Assembly (NCBI GenBank): GCA_002719135.1 | Contig: PBGU01000046.1 | Location: 1 to 17,420, forward strand | Direction of reading: 5' to 3' | DNA length: 17,420 nt | DNA from: Gammaproteobacteria bacterium | GTDB lineage: Bacteria > Pseudomonadota > Gammaproteobacteria > Pseudomonadales > Azotimanducaceae | Shown: piece after piece, positions 7,524 through 15,427 of the stretch | Numbering within the stretch: the first letter of the stretch is position 1 | Layout of the letters: the number at the start of each line of letters is the position of its first letter | Notes under the pieces: generated by a model | Database searches by the model: none | What the model was told of the DNA's origin: nothing | Seen by the model: the letters and a program-made list of their open reading frames with translations, nothing else | Position numbers and translations under genes: made by a program

Positions 7524-8339
7524 TCACGATGCGTAAACGGATATTGCATCAATGGTCTCTTGCACACGCTCGATAGAACGTTGCGACACTAGTGAAATGA
7601 GACGATCGACGCCGATATCACTGAACGCCTGAACGGTGTCGTCGTTGATGGGTACGGATGGAGTTACGCTGATCTCGATGTCGTTTGCGCCGGCCTCCTG
7701 CAGTCGGCGCAAGACATCGCGGGTCTGATCAACATTGAGCGCAAACCCGTACCAACCCTGCGCGTATTCCACAGTACGGCGAATAGCAGCGTCGCTCGAT
7801 CCGCCGACAATAATCGGAGGACCGCCAACTTGGACCGGGCGGGGCTCGGCTCGAACGTTATCGAAGCTTACAAACTTGCCTTTGAATGAGGGTTGATCAT
7901 CGTTCCAAAGCGATCGCATCGCGTGTACGTACTCGTCGGTACGAGCACCTCGTTCATTAAACGGGACGCCCAAGGCATCGAATTCCTGATGCAGATAGCC
8001 GGCACCGATACCCAGCAATAAGCGACCGCCAGAAACGACGTCAAGACTCGCCATTTCTTTCGCGAGTACGACAGGGTTTCGTTGGGCGATTAGTACGATG
8101 CCCGTTCCCAACCGAATGGAGTGGGTGACCGCTGCGACGTAGGCGAGGATCGTCGAAGGGTGCAGCATGGCGAATTCCGGGTCTGCCGGGGACGGGGCTT
8201 GCCGCGGTTCCGGAAGGACTACGTGTTCGCCCGTCCAAAGAGAGTCAAGACCGCTGGCCTCCGCGTGTTGTGCAACTTCGGCAGCAACTTGAGGATCGGC
8301 GCAGATGCCCGAACCAATGCCAAATAATCCAATTTTCAT
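7524..8339 (-). CDS. LLM class (luciferase-like) flavin/F420-dependent oxidoreductase
   Basis: This 271-aa protein has the bacterial luciferase-like TIM barrel. It opens with MKIGLFGIGSG, then HAEASGLDSLWTGEHVVLP, IRLGTGIVLIAQRNPVVLAKEMASLD and GGRLLLGIGAGYLHQEF, all in the order and spacing of the F420-associated subfamily. The later GGPPIIVGGSSDAAIRRT is the cofactor phosphate-binding region. Members catalyse FMN- or F420-dependent oxidations or reductions; cofactor and substrate cannot be fixed here. The ATG at 8339 is preceded by AAGGA with a 7-nt spacer. The next gene upstream on the same strand is a 2-oxoglutarate dioxygenase, with 89 bp between them, so they may share a transcript or this gene may have its own promoter: TATAGT, on the minus strand at 8402-8407, is a possible -10. 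Confidence 0.88.
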   Translation of the reverse strand: MKIGLFGIGSGICADPQVAAEVAQHAEASGLDSLWTGEHVVLPEPRQAPSPADPEFAMLHPSTILAYVAAVTHSIRLGTGIVLIAQRNPVVLAKEMASLDVVSGGRLLLGIGAGYLHQEFDALGVPFNERGARTDEYVHAMRSLWNDDQPSFKGKFVSFDNVRAEPRPVQVGGPPIIVGGSSDAAIRRTVEYAQGWYGFALNVDQTRDVLRRLQEAGANDIEISVTPSVPINDDTVQAFSDIGVDRLISLVSQRSIERVQETIDAISVYAS

Positions 8340-8428
8340 GCCCTATCCTTGAGTTTAGGTTTTGTTACGATCTCGCAGCTGACGTCCGAGCGACCGGGAT
8401 AACTATACGCCCGAAACATGGTTTCCCG

Positions 8429-9280
8429 TCACGCGGCCCATTCGTTGTCTTGCGCGTCGCCTGCAACCGTCGTCCTCACCATCACACGAGCTTGTTGCGG
8501 GTCGAACGCGTGACCGCGGTGCAGTACACACCGATTGTCCCAGATCACCAAGTCTCCCGGACTCCATTGGTGTTTCCAAGTTCTTGGTGATTGTGCCGAC
8601 TGATCCGTCAGCCGCCGTAGAAGTTTTCGGCTTGCGGCAATGGGTTGACCGACGATGTGGCTTGCGTGTCGACCGATGAAAAGGATCTTGCGACCGCTAT
8701 CCGGATGCTCCTGAGTGATCGGATGTTCGACCGGAGGCAAGTTGGCTAAATCCACATCGTTTAAGACTTCCAGACCGCCATGCCAAGCATGACTGAAGCG
8801 GAAGTTGTGAATCGCAACTTTGTCGTCTAGCCAAGCCTTCATCGAATCGCCCAGAACATCGTATCCGGCACGCATATCGGCCCATTCGGTTTCGCCACCT
8901 GAAGCAGGAACCACGTGGGCAGCTAAAAGCGACGCTTTTGCCGCGGTACGTTTGTACGAACTGTCCGTGTGCCATACCGAGTTTCCAACATTAAATCGCG
9001 ACGGCAAACTCGACAACGGTAGCAACTGATTGTTGGCGTCGACGTTTGCAATGCGGGCCGCGCTCGGTCGGCTACTGCGCTGAAGTCCACGTTCGAGACG
9101 GCCAAAGCGTCGGGAAAACGCAAAGTGCTCAGATTCGGTCAGATGCTGGGCCGGAAACAGCACCACGGCATAGCGAAACCATGCGGTTTCAATCGCTTGG
9201 AATTCGTCATCGGAAAGTGTCGCCAAAGAAACCGCGCTGATCACCGCCCCGAACGCGTTGGTCACAGGATCAATCTGCAT
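8429..9280 (-). CDS. TauD/TfdA family Fe(II)/2-oxoglutarate-dependent dioxygenase
   Basis: This 283-aa protein belongs to the TauD/TfdA family of non-heme iron dioxygenases, which hydroxylate small molecules using O2 and 2-oxoglutarate. The iron triad is visible: His104 and Asp106 in VWHTDSSY and His254 in WDNRCVLHRG. Arginines in ARVMVRTT (265, 269) are candidates for 2-oxoglutarate carboxylate binding. The N-terminus QIDPVTNAFGAVISAVSL fits the family beginning (short strand, then G-x-x-I). I chose the ATG at 9280 over the TTG at 9328, which would add 16 residues with no family match. The ribosome site is weak in both cases. It is divergent from the oxidase subunit III gene and followed on the same strand by the LLM oxidoreductase. 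The substrate is unknown; herbicide, sulfonate and many natural-product substrates occur in this family. Confidence 0.88.
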   Translation of the reverse strand: MQIDPVTNAFGAVISAVSLATLSDDEFQAIETAWFRYAVVLFPAQHLTESEHFAFSRRFGRLERGLQRSSRPSAARIANVDANNQLLPLSSLPSRFNVGNSVWHTDSSYKRTAAKASLLAAHVVPASGGETEWADMRAGYDVLGDSMKAWLDDKVAIHNFRFSHAWHGGLEVLNDVDLANLPPVEHPITQEHPDSGRKILFIGRHASHIVGQPIAASRKLLRRLTDQSAQSPRTWKHQWSPGDLVIWDNRCVLHRGHAFDPQQARVMVRTTVAGDAQDNEWAA

Positions 9281-9359
9281 GGGTACATTATGCCCGATGC
9301 CCTCACCACAGGGTGGTTGGTTGAGCAACGCAGCAAACTGTACGCCCTAACCCTTACGT

Positions 9360-9387
9360 TTCACGATTCCGTCACCACATCTATACT
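9360..9387 (+). promoter_or_regulatory. Candidate sigma-70 promoter for the oxidase subunit III-copA unit
   Basis: TTCACG (9360-9365, four of six matching TTGACA) and TATACT (9382-9387, five of six matching TATAAT) are 16 bp apart. Transcription would begin about 25-30 nt before the TTG at 9420, a plausible leader length. Its position in the divergent gap with the dioxygenase gene supports it. This is judged by eye only. Confidence 0.35.
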
Positions 9388-9419
9388 TCCGGATATGCGC
9401 TCAACGCGTGAGGAAAGCT

Positions 9420-10040
9420 TTGGGGCTATTTAGACAACTCGTCGAAAAACCTTGGCAGGTTCAGACTGCCGACGGACCCACGTCTAACCAGGATTCGACT
9501 TTCCCGATACATCGTCGTGTCGTTGCTATGTATGTCTTTTTGGCGATCGTGGGAGTGCTATTTTTTCTACTCGTTGCCGCCTACCACATGCGGATCGTTC
9601 TGAGTACGGATTGGGTCGCGTTGCCAGAGCCGCCGCTGCTCTGGATCAATACCGGTGTTTTGGTGTTATGCAGTCTCGCGTTTCAACGAGCACGCAGCGC
9701 GATTCGCCGCGATTTGATGGATCGCGCACAATTTTCTTTCTTGCTTGCGGGTGTCCTGACGTTGGTGTTCTTGACAGGGCAAATGATCGTTTGGAAGCAA
9801 CTTGTCGGGATGGGTTATTTCGTTTCCTCGAATCCCGCAAACTCCTTTTTCTATCTCATTACGGCGGTACACGGATGTCATCTACTCGGCGGGCTGGTGG
9901 CATGGGTTCGGGTTGCCATACGTATGCAAAGCAAAGTGGACGCGTCCGACTTAATGCTTAATTTTGGCTTGTGTGCCGTATATTGGCATTCCTTACTGCT
10001 TGTCTGGGTAGGAATGTTGGCGCTCTTTCTCACGACCTGA
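9420..10040 (+). CDS. Cytochrome c oxidase subunit III family protein (heme-copper oxidase subunit III)
   Basis: This is a 206-aa membrane protein of the COX III family, which stabilises the catalytic core of heme-copper oxidases. It shows about five hydrophobic segments, as in short bacterial COX III. Family signatures appear in order: FFLLVAAYHMRI after helix 1, PPLLWINTGVLVL, GYFVSSNPANSFFYLITAVHGCHLLGG with the conserved His pattern, and AVYWHSLLLVWVGMLALF at the end. I prefer the TTG at 9420, because AGGA lies 5 nt before it and the resulting GLFRQLVEKPW matches family N-termini. A GTG at 9408 is the alternative. No subunit I or II gene is nearby, so the partners must be elsewhere, or the protein serves as an orphan subunit. 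The copper ATPase starts 13 bp downstream. Confidence 0.85.
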   Translation: MGLFRQLVEKPWQVQTADGPTSNQDSTFPIHRRVVAMYVFLAIVGVLFFLLVAAYHMRIVLSTDWVALPEPPLLWINTGVLVLCSLAFQRARSAIRRDLMDRAQFSFLLAGVLTLVFLTGQMIVWKQLVGMGYFVSSNPANSFFYLITAVHGCHLLGGLVAWVRVAIRMQSKVDASDLMLNFGLCAVYWHSLLLVWVGMLALFLTT

Positions 10041-10053
10041 TGGTGTAACTAGG

Positions 10054-12438
10054 GTGAACGAACGGAGCATGGCATCGCGCGAGTTGCCGCTGGCGATCGA
10101 GGGTATGACGTGCAGCGGGTGTGTGGTCAGACTTGAGGAGTCATTGCGCGGTACTCCAGGTGTTCGTGACGCCGTGGTTAATCTCTCGCTCGAACGTGCT
10201 GCGGTCGTTATCGACGACGAATCGACGGATCTTGATCATGTGATACAGGCTGTACGTGAAGCCGGGTTTGAGGTCGGGCGTGAAGTACTGAAATTCGTTG
10301 TCACGGGGATGACATGCAGTGCGTGCGCTCAGCGCGTTGAGGAGACATTGTTGAACACGGTCGGCGTGATTCGAGCTGACGTGAATCTGGTGCTCGAACG
10401 TGCCAGCGTAACGATCGCCGCACGGGTAACCGAGCAAGAGCAACTCGTTAATGCCGTCAATCGCGCCGGCTACGGGCTGGTGCCCGTTGCAGAAGAAAAT
10501 GTCGACCAGAGTGAGGTGAAGTTGCGCCGGGATCGACGCGAAGTGATCGCCGCTTCGTTGTTGACGTTGCCCTTGGTCGCCCAGATGTTGCTGCAATTTA
10601 TGGGATACAACGAATTGCATCTGTTACCAGCGATCGAAGTTCTGCTTGCGACGCCGGTCCAGTTCGTACTTGGACTTCGTTTTTACCGCGCAGCGTTGAA
10701 TGCCCTGAAGAGCCGTAGCACTAACATGGATGTGCTCGTGGTGTTAGGAACGACGGCCGCGTACGTCTATAGCTGGTACTTGTTAGTCACGTTAGGCGAA
10801 GCGGCCGAAGGCCAACTCTTTTTTGAAGCGTCGGCGGTCGTGATTACGTTGGTGCTGCTTGGCAAGTATCTCGAAGCAAAGGCCAAGCGGGCAACGAGCG
10901 AAGCGGTTCGAGCTCTCATGTCTTTGCGTCCGGAGATTGCTTTGGTGAAAACGGCCGCCGGCAATTTGGAAGAGCGACCGATTGCGGGGGTACGCATTGG
11001 CGATGTGGTTGTATGTCGACCCGGTGACCGTGTCGCCGTCGACGGCAGAGTCATTCAGGGTGAAGCGGAGGTGGATGAGTCACTGATCACGGGCGAAAGC
11101 GTGGCGCTGCTGAAGTCACAAGGCGATACCGTGACCGGAGGTTCGATCAACATCAACGGCATGTTAGAGATCGATACATTAGCCGTCGGCGAAGATTCCA
11201 CGCTGCAGAGGATCGTGCGGTTGGTGGAAAGCGCGCAGCTCGGTAAGGCTCGGGTACAGAGCTTGGTCGATCGAATCACCGTATGGTTCGTGCCGCTTGT
11301 TCTAATCCTCGCAGGCATCACCTTTGCGGGTTGGTTTTTTCTATACGGCGACCTTGAAGCGGCGTTACTGGCCGCGGTCGCGGTATTGGTCATCGCGTGC
11401 CCGTGCGCGTTGGGCTTGGCTACGCCGACCGCGATTATGACGGGAACAGGGGCCGCGGCGCGCGCTGGGATCTTGATCCGAGATGTCTCGACACTCGAAG
11501 AAGCTCAAGTGCTCAAGCGGATCGTCTTCGATAAGACGGGGACGCTTACTCTCGGGCAACCGCGGGTGCGACAAATCACAACGTTAGCGGGTACTGATGA
11601 ACCTGGCGTACTCGAGATCGCTGCTGCGATACAACAAAACAGCGAGCATCCGCTGGCAAGGGCACTTTGCGCTGCGGCCGACGAGCGTGGTATTTCGACA
11701 GGGCAAAGCGAGGGGTTCGTCAATCGCGTTGGCCAGGGCGTAGAAGGCCGGGTCGCAGGGACTGATTATTTATGTGGTAACGACGCTATGGTGCGTGAGT
11801 CCGGCCTTGTGGTTCCTTCGATACAGGATCTGAACGAAACGGATACGAAGGTCTGGCTCGCCGACTCGACACAGGTGCTTGCTGTTTTTTCGATCCACGA
11901 TGCGCTACGGACCGAAGCCGCCGAGGCAGTGCGGCAGTTGGAACGAATGCATATTGAACCCGTCATTGTCTCGGGCGATGCCCAGGCGGCTGTCCGTTCA
12001 GTTGCTGACGATGTGGGCATCGTTGAAGCGCATGGAGGTGTGTCTCCTGAAGGAAAGGCGCAATTGATTTCTGACTGGATTGAAGGGGGGATTCCGGTCG
12101 GTATGGTGGGTGATGGTGTTAACGATAGTCCCGCGTTGGCAGTTGCGAACGTCGGTTTTGCGATGGGTTCGGGGACTGACGTTGCCATGGAAACGGCGGC
12201 AATCACTCTGATGCGTGCTGACCCGCGTTTGGTTCCCGGAGCGATAGACGCGAGTCGACGCACGTTCCGCAAAATCAAACAAAATCTTTTCTGGGCGTTT
12301 GTCTACAACATTGTGGCAATGCCTCTTGCGATGTCTGGGGCGCTGACCCCCACGATCGCTGGCGCTGCCATGGCGTTGTCAAGCGTCAGCGTTGTTGCCA
12401 ACTCCCTTCTGTTGCGTTCATGGCGGCCAGACCTATGA
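10054..12438 (+). CDS. copA: Copper-translocating P-type ATPase (P1B-1, CopA-type) with two N-terminal metal-binding domains
   Basis: This 794-aa inner-membrane pump exports or delivers Cu+ with ATP. Two heavy-metal-associated domains carry GMTCSGC (Cys20, Cys23) and GMTCSAC (Cys88, Cys91). Then come TGES (346-349, actuator), CPC (449-451, membrane metal site), DKTGT with the phosphorylated Asp493, the HP dipeptide (532-533) and GDGVND (686-691). YN (751-752) in the next-to-last helix, and M773 with two serines (776-777) in the last, are the other Cu+-site residues of the P1B-1 subgroup. The start is uncertain: GTG 10054 follows the previous stop by 13 bp, but ATG 10069 is also possible. Neither has a well spaced ribosome site. 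The tight link to an oxidase subunit points to copper supply for a terminal oxidase as well as, or in place of, detoxification. Nearby copper-sensor or chaperone genes are not seen. Confidence 0.95.
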   Translation: MNERSMASRELPLAIEGMTCSGCVVRLEESLRGTPGVRDAVVNLSLERAAVVIDDESTDLDHVIQAVREAGFEVGREVLKFVVTGMTCSACAQRVEETLLNTVGVIRADVNLVLERASVTIAARVTEQEQLVNAVNRAGYGLVPVAEENVDQSEVKLRRDRREVIAASLLTLPLVAQMLLQFMGYNELHLLPAIEVLLATPVQFVLGLRFYRAALNALKSRSTNMDVLVVLGTTAAYVYSWYLLVTLGEAAEGQLFFEASAVVITLVLLGKYLEAKAKRATSEAVRALMSLRPEIALVKTAAGNLEERPIAGVRIGDVVVCRPGDRVAVDGRVIQGEAEVDESLITGESVALLKSQGDTVTGGSININGMLEIDTLAVGEDSTLQRIVRLVESAQLGKARVQSLVDRITVWFVPLVLILAGITFAGWFFLYGDLEAALLAAVAVLVIACPCALGLATPTAIMTGTGAAARAGILIRDVSTLEEAQVLKRIVFDKTGTLTLGQPRVRQITTLAGTDEPGVLEIAAAIQQNSEHPLARALCAAADERGISTGQSEGFVNRVGQGVEGRVAGTDYLCGNDAMVRESGLVVPSIQDLNETDTKVWLADSTQVLAVFSIHDALRTEAAEAVRQLERMHIEPVIVSGDAQAAVRSVADDVGIVEAHGGVSPEGKAQLISDWIEGGIPVGMVGDGVNDSPALAVANVGFAMGSGTDVAMETAAITLMRADPRLVPGAIDASRRTFRKIKQNLFWAFVYNIVAMPLAMSGALTPTIAGAAMALSSVSVVANSLLLRSWRPDL

Positions 12439-12464
12439 GGTGTAGCGCGGGCGAATCATCCTGA

Positions 12465-12495
12465 TTGGACTTAGATTCCCGTAATTTCGTAGACT
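12465..12495 (+). promoter_or_regulatory. Weak candidate promoter before the thiolase-like gene
   Basis: TTGGAC (12465-12470) and TAGACT (12490-12495) could form a sigma-70 pair, but the spacer is 19 bp and so longer than optimal. It lies in the 84-bp gap after copA. Without it the thiolase-like gene would have to be read through from copA. Confidence 0.2.
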
Positions 12496-12522
12496 CCCAG
12501 GCCCGCTTCGAAGGATGCACGT

Positions 12523-13713
12523 GTGTCTATTCAACAACGGGATGCTGCCATTGTCGGTATCCATGAATTTCCGTCTCGCGATGTCGAGGGAGAACTTTCT
12601 CCGCTTCACATTAAGGCTGAAAGTGCGAGTAAAGCGCTTGCCGATGCGGGTCTTACCTGGTCCGACGTGGATGGTATTTATGACGCGGGCGAGGGCGGTG
12701 CCAGTGGTTTAACCATCGCCGAATATTTCGGATTAAGTCCGACCGTGATTGACACCACCAATGTCGGTGGAAGCTCGTATCAATTTCATGCGGCGCACGC
12801 GCGCCGAGCCATCGCAGCCGGTAAAGCTCGCGTCGCCTTGTTGACATACGGTTCGACTGCGCACAGCAACGTCGCCCGCATTGGCACAGGGGGTCGTGGC
12901 ATGGGGGGTTATCCAGCCGATAATCTCGAATCGTTCGCTGGATTAACGCTGATTGCGAATTACGCGATGTGCGCGCGTCGGCACATGTTTGAATTTGGCA
13001 CGACCAGTGAACAGTTAGCTGCAATTTCGGTGGCCACTCGCTGTCACGCGATGCGAAACCCGGACGCGGTTCGTGCAATGGAAGATTTGGAGTTTCTCGA
13101 TATCCGGGAAACAACCGTCGACGACGTGGTTAATTCGCGAATGATCGCTGACCCATTACACCTTCTGGAGTGCTGCATGATTTCAGATGGAGGCGGTGCC
13201 GTGGTCATCGCGGCACCGGATGTGGCTCGCGATTGCCGTCATAAACCGGTCTGGATCTTGGGGACAGGGGAGGCCACCAAGTACCCCGGTGGAGGTGCGG
13301 ACATTACGTCGAGCGCCGCAGTCCAATCGGGTCCAATTGGTTTCGGCGAAGCGGGCGTCGGTCCAGATGAGATGGATATCGCCATGATCTATGACTCGTT
13401 CAGTATCACGGTTCTTACGATTCTTGAAGACTTGGGCTTTTGTCCAAAAGGCGAGGGTGGTCGTTGGGTCGAAGGCGGCCGTCTTCGTTTCGATCGCCCC
13501 AGCGAGGGCCCTGCCCTCAACACGGATGGTGGTGGCCTATCGTCAAATCACCCGGGTATGCGCGGCATTTTTTTGCTTATCGAGGCAGCGCGGCAGCTAC
13601 GTGGCGAAAGCACGGCTCAAGTTGAGGGAGCGAAACTTGCGGTGGCACATGGCAATGGCGGCATGCTGGGCAGTCGACATAGCGCCGGAACCGTCGTCTT
13701 GGGAGGTGACTAA
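12523..13713 (+). CDS. Thiolase-superfamily protein, Ltp2-like (lipid-transfer/SCP-x thiolase domain), probable acyl-CoA aldolase or thiolase-like subunit
   Basis: This 396-aa protein has the thiolase fold: AAIVGIHEF, NVGGSSYQFHAAHARRAIAAG (80-100), YDSFSITVLTILEDLGF (290-306) and NTDGGGLSSNHPGMRGI (333-349) are in family order. The canonical catalytic residues are changed. The nucleophilic Cys position falls in GGSS (82-85), the HEAF/HDCF histidine is replaced by Tyr290, and the C-terminal CxG is replaced by NGG (378-380). This pattern is shared with Ltp2, the actinobacterial steroid side-chain aldolase, which also has Tyr in the equivalent YDHF motif. Ltp2 works in complex with a DUF35 protein, and such a gene follows directly. 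A retro-aldol cleavage of a CoA thioester is a reasonable hypothesis, but the substrate is unknown. The GTG at 12523 has AAGGA 7 nt upstream. Confidence 0.88.
   Translation: MSIQQRDAAIVGIHEFPSRDVEGELSPLHIKAESASKALADAGLTWSDVDGIYDAGEGGASGLTIAEYFGLSPTVIDTTNVGGSSYQFHAAHARRAIAAGKARVALLTYGSTAHSNVARIGTGGRGMGGYPADNLESFAGLTLIANYAMCARRHMFEFGTTSEQLAAISVATRCHAMRNPDAVRAMEDLEFLDIRETTVDDVVNSRMIADPLHLLECCMISDGGGAVVIAAPDVARDCRHKPVWILGTGEATKYPGGGADITSSAAVQSGPIGFGEAGVGPDEMDIAMIYDSFSITVLTILEDLGFCPKGEGGRWVEGGRLRFDRPSEGPALNTDGGGLSSNHPGMRGIFLLIEAARQLRGESTAQVEGAKLAVAHGNGGMLGSRHSAGTVVLGGD
13702..13709 (+). promoter_or_regulatory. Strong ribosome-binding site for the DUF35 gene inside the thiolase 3' end
   Basis: GGAGGTGA is a near-perfect Shine-Dalgarno match, 5 nt before the ATG at 13715. 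It overlaps the last codons of the thiolase-like gene (Gly-Gly-Asp) and decides the start of the DUF35 gene. Confidence 0.8.
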
Positions 13714-13714
13714 T

Positions 13715-14128
13715 ATGACTGAATCGACTCGACCTCTACCCAATTTCGAAGAGTCTGACACGGCGCCCTTTTGGCAAGGGACCATGGACCGTCAACTTCG
13801 TTTTCAGCGCTGTAATGATTGCGACACGGTCATTTTTCACCCACGTCGCCATTGTGTCGGGTGCTTGGGTCGCGACCTCATATGGCACGACGCCAGCGGG
13901 CTAGGGACGATCTACAGTTACAGCATCGTCCGCCAAAGCTACCACCCCTTCTTTCGGCAACATGTGCCCTATGTCGTTGCTTGGGTTGACCTAGATGAAG
14001 GTCCGCGGTTGCTGTCCAACGTCGTGGGTATTGAAGATCCATCGAGCGACGTGCATTGTGGAATGGCGGTTCGTGTCGAATGGGAACCCCACGGCGATTA
14101 CGCGATCCCGCTCTTTCGACCGCTATAG
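13715..14128 (+). CDS. DUF35 OB-fold/zinc-ribbon protein, partner of the thiolase-like protein
   Basis: This 137-aa protein has the two-part DUF35 architecture. An N-terminal helix (FEESDTAPFWQGTMDRQLRF) leads into a rubredoxin-like zinc ribbon with Cys33, Cys36 (CNDC), Cys47 and Cys50 (CVGC), then an OB-fold domain (about 55-137) including GLGTIYSYSIVRQSYHPFF and PYVVAWVDLDEG. DUF35 proteins pair with thiolase-fold proteins in acyl-CoA chemistry, for example ChsH2 with Ltp2, and the archaeal thiolase/HMG-CoA synthase complex where DUF35 forms a shared CoA-binding site. The start at 13715 follows a strong ribosome site and lies one base after the thiolase stop. The frame is open far upstream but that extension overlaps the thiolase gene and is not protein-like. 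The stop at 14128 converges with the Nudix gene. Confidence 0.92.
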   Translation: MTESTRPLPNFEESDTAPFWQGTMDRQLRFQRCNDCDTVIFHPRRHCVGCLGRDLIWHDASGLGTIYSYSIVRQSYHPFFRQHVPYVVAWVDLDEGPRLLSNVVGIEDPSSDVHCGMAVRVEWEPHGDYAIPLFRPL

Positions 14129-14147
14129 AAGTACGGGTCACGAATCT

Positions 14148-14765
14148 TTAGTGCTGCCGCCAAACCGCGGGATCGGCATCGGTAAGGCCGAATACCTGCC
14201 AACGGGGCATTCGGGTCCCAGTCGTATCGAGGGTGAGCCCGCTACCGGGTATAGTCAGAATGGCCTGTTCGATCCCCCACCGGGAAATGTTTTGGACCCC
14301 ACGCATGGTTGCCATTTCGTCGAGCGAATAAAAACCTGCGTCGGCAGTCTCGACGCTGTCGTAGCGAGGTTCTCCGGCAACGTAATCGAGACGGAAAATC
14401 ATGTAGATGTTTGAGCTCGGACCGCCCAACATGTGACGGAAGGCGACGACGTCGGTTACTTTGGCGGTAACACCGGCTTCTTCTTCGATTTCACGCTCGA
14501 CGGCCAAGGAAAGTAGTTCGTCGTTTTCGACGTATCCGCCGGGTAATTGCCATGTGCCGGCAAAGGGTTCCTGACCACGCTGGATAAGAAGTGCCTTGTT
14601 GACGCCTGCTTCTGTGCGTAACACCACACCCGAACAGCCAATAGAAAAATCCCCAAAATGGACAAACCCGCAGTCACTATCTGGGCACGCTTGGCGGTCC
14701 CGACCACCATCAAACACGCTGGTGAGCGGAGTAGCGCAGCGTGGGCAAAAATTGATCTTCGACAT
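14148..14765 (-). CDS. Nudix hydrolase with N-terminal zinc ribbon
   Basis: This 205-aa protein combines a zinc ribbon (CPRC at 7-10 and CPDSDC at 27-32) with a Nudix domain. The Nudix box is complete, G77-x5-E83-x7-REIEEEAGV (91-99), so it should hydrolyse a nucleoside-diphosphate-linked compound with a divalent metal. The architecture is reminiscent of NudC-like NADH or RNA-cap pyrophosphatases and of some ADP-ribose pyrophosphatases, but I do not see enough to choose. The ATG at 14765 is preferred to a TTG one codon earlier. It is the last gene of a minus-strand group: the PHP gene stops 22 bp upstream of its start, and coaE precedes that. A housekeeping or nucleotide-sanitising role fits the context. 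It converges with the DUF35 gene with 19 bp between stops. Confidence 0.9.
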   Translation of the reverse strand: MSKINFCPRCATPLTSVFDGGRDRQACPDSDCGFVHFGDFSIGCSGVVLRTEAGVNKALLIQRGQEPFAGTWQLPGGYVENDELLSLAVEREIEEEAGVTAKVTDVVAFRHMLGGPSSNIYMIFRLDYVAGEPRYDSVETADAGFYSLDEMATMRGVQNISRWGIEQAILTIPGSGLTLDTTGTRMPRWQVFGLTDADPAVWRQH

Positions 14766-14787
14766 CAATAATTCCGCAATTGAGTGA

Positions 14788-15417
14788 TTACGTTTTGAAC
14801 GAGACGGCTTTGAACTCGCCTGCGTTTAGCGCTTCCACGAGTTCCAGTTCTGAGTGGACAGGATTCGAGAATTCGGTTGCACAGCGGCCGACATGACTAA
14901 CGATGTGTGAATCACTGCCACCAATACCCAGGTAAGACTGCTGTTCGGCCATGGACTGTGCAATGTCGTCCTCGTTATTGCGACTACCTCCGTTGAACGT
15001 TTCGACGATACGGACTCCCTTAGGGATGCCGTACTCGTCTAAATGAGCGCTCATACCGACGCGTGGCCTGCCAGGATGGCACGGCACTGGAACGGCGCCA
15101 AGGGCCTCGCTTTTTTCTATTACATCGGCTAGCGGTAGGCCGATGCTTGAGAAGTTGAATTGCTCGGTCAGCGCTTCAGTGACACCGAACACAAGCACAT
15201 GCCCGTATTCAGTCTCGACCTCGGCACCCTTAAGGATGATCAGATTAAACTCTTTAGCGAGCGCGCTGTAATCGGATTCAAAATCGAACTGTCGGTGCTC
15301 GGTCAAAACGAAACCATCGATCGGGATGTCTCGCGTTTTAATCCACTGACAGTAGTTTTGGACTTTTGCCCGACCGTCGTCCGATTTGATGGAATGGGTA
15401 TGGAGGTCGATGATCAT
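14788..15417 (-). CDS. PHP domain metal-dependent phosphoesterase/phosphatase
   Basis: This 209-aa protein has the PHP fold with its metal-binding motifs in order: DLHTHS (His6, His8), LTEH (His41), KGAEVET (Glu66), CHPG (His114) and GGSDSH (Asp169, His171). PHP proteins hydrolyse phosphoesters at a bi- or trinuclear metal centre; the substrate here is unknown and the family includes the TrpH/YciV 3',5'-nucleotide phosphatases. I chose the ATG at 15417 because MIIDLHTHS is the usual N-terminus and AAGGA lies 6 nt before it. An upstream start at 15459 would add 14 residues and overlap coaE. Only 10 bp separate it from the coaE stop, so the two are probably one operon. The middle contains an unusual PCHPGRPRVGMSAHLDEYG stretch, and the HLDEYG part hints at a substrate loop. 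Confidence 0.9.
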   Translation of the reverse strand: MIIDLHTHSIKSDDGRAKVQNYCQWIKTRDIPIDGFVLTEHRQFDFESDYSALAKEFNLIILKGAEVETEYGHVLVFGVTEALTEQFNFSSIGLPLADVIEKSEALGAVPVPCHPGRPRVGMSAHLDEYGIPKGVRIVETFNGGSRNNEDDIAQSMAEQQSYLGIGGSDSHIVSHVGRCATEFSNPVHSELELVEALNAGEFKAVSFKT

Positions 15418-15427
15418 GCTGATTCCT

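Noticed and set aside
9420..10040. Reading the COX III-like gene as NorE
   Set aside because: NorE is a related short COX III-like protein, but there are no nor genes nearby and the sequence fits general bacterial oxidase subunit III better.
10054..12438. Reading the P-type ATPase as CcoI/FixI
   Set aside because: It has two CxxC metal-binding domains and no ccoN/ccoG/ccoS genes nearby, so CopA is the better label, though a role in oxidase supply is still open.
13391..13714. Upstream extension of the DUF35 reading frame
   Set aside because: It overlaps the thiolase gene out of frame, has non-protein-like composition, and the strong ribosome site fixes the start at 13715.
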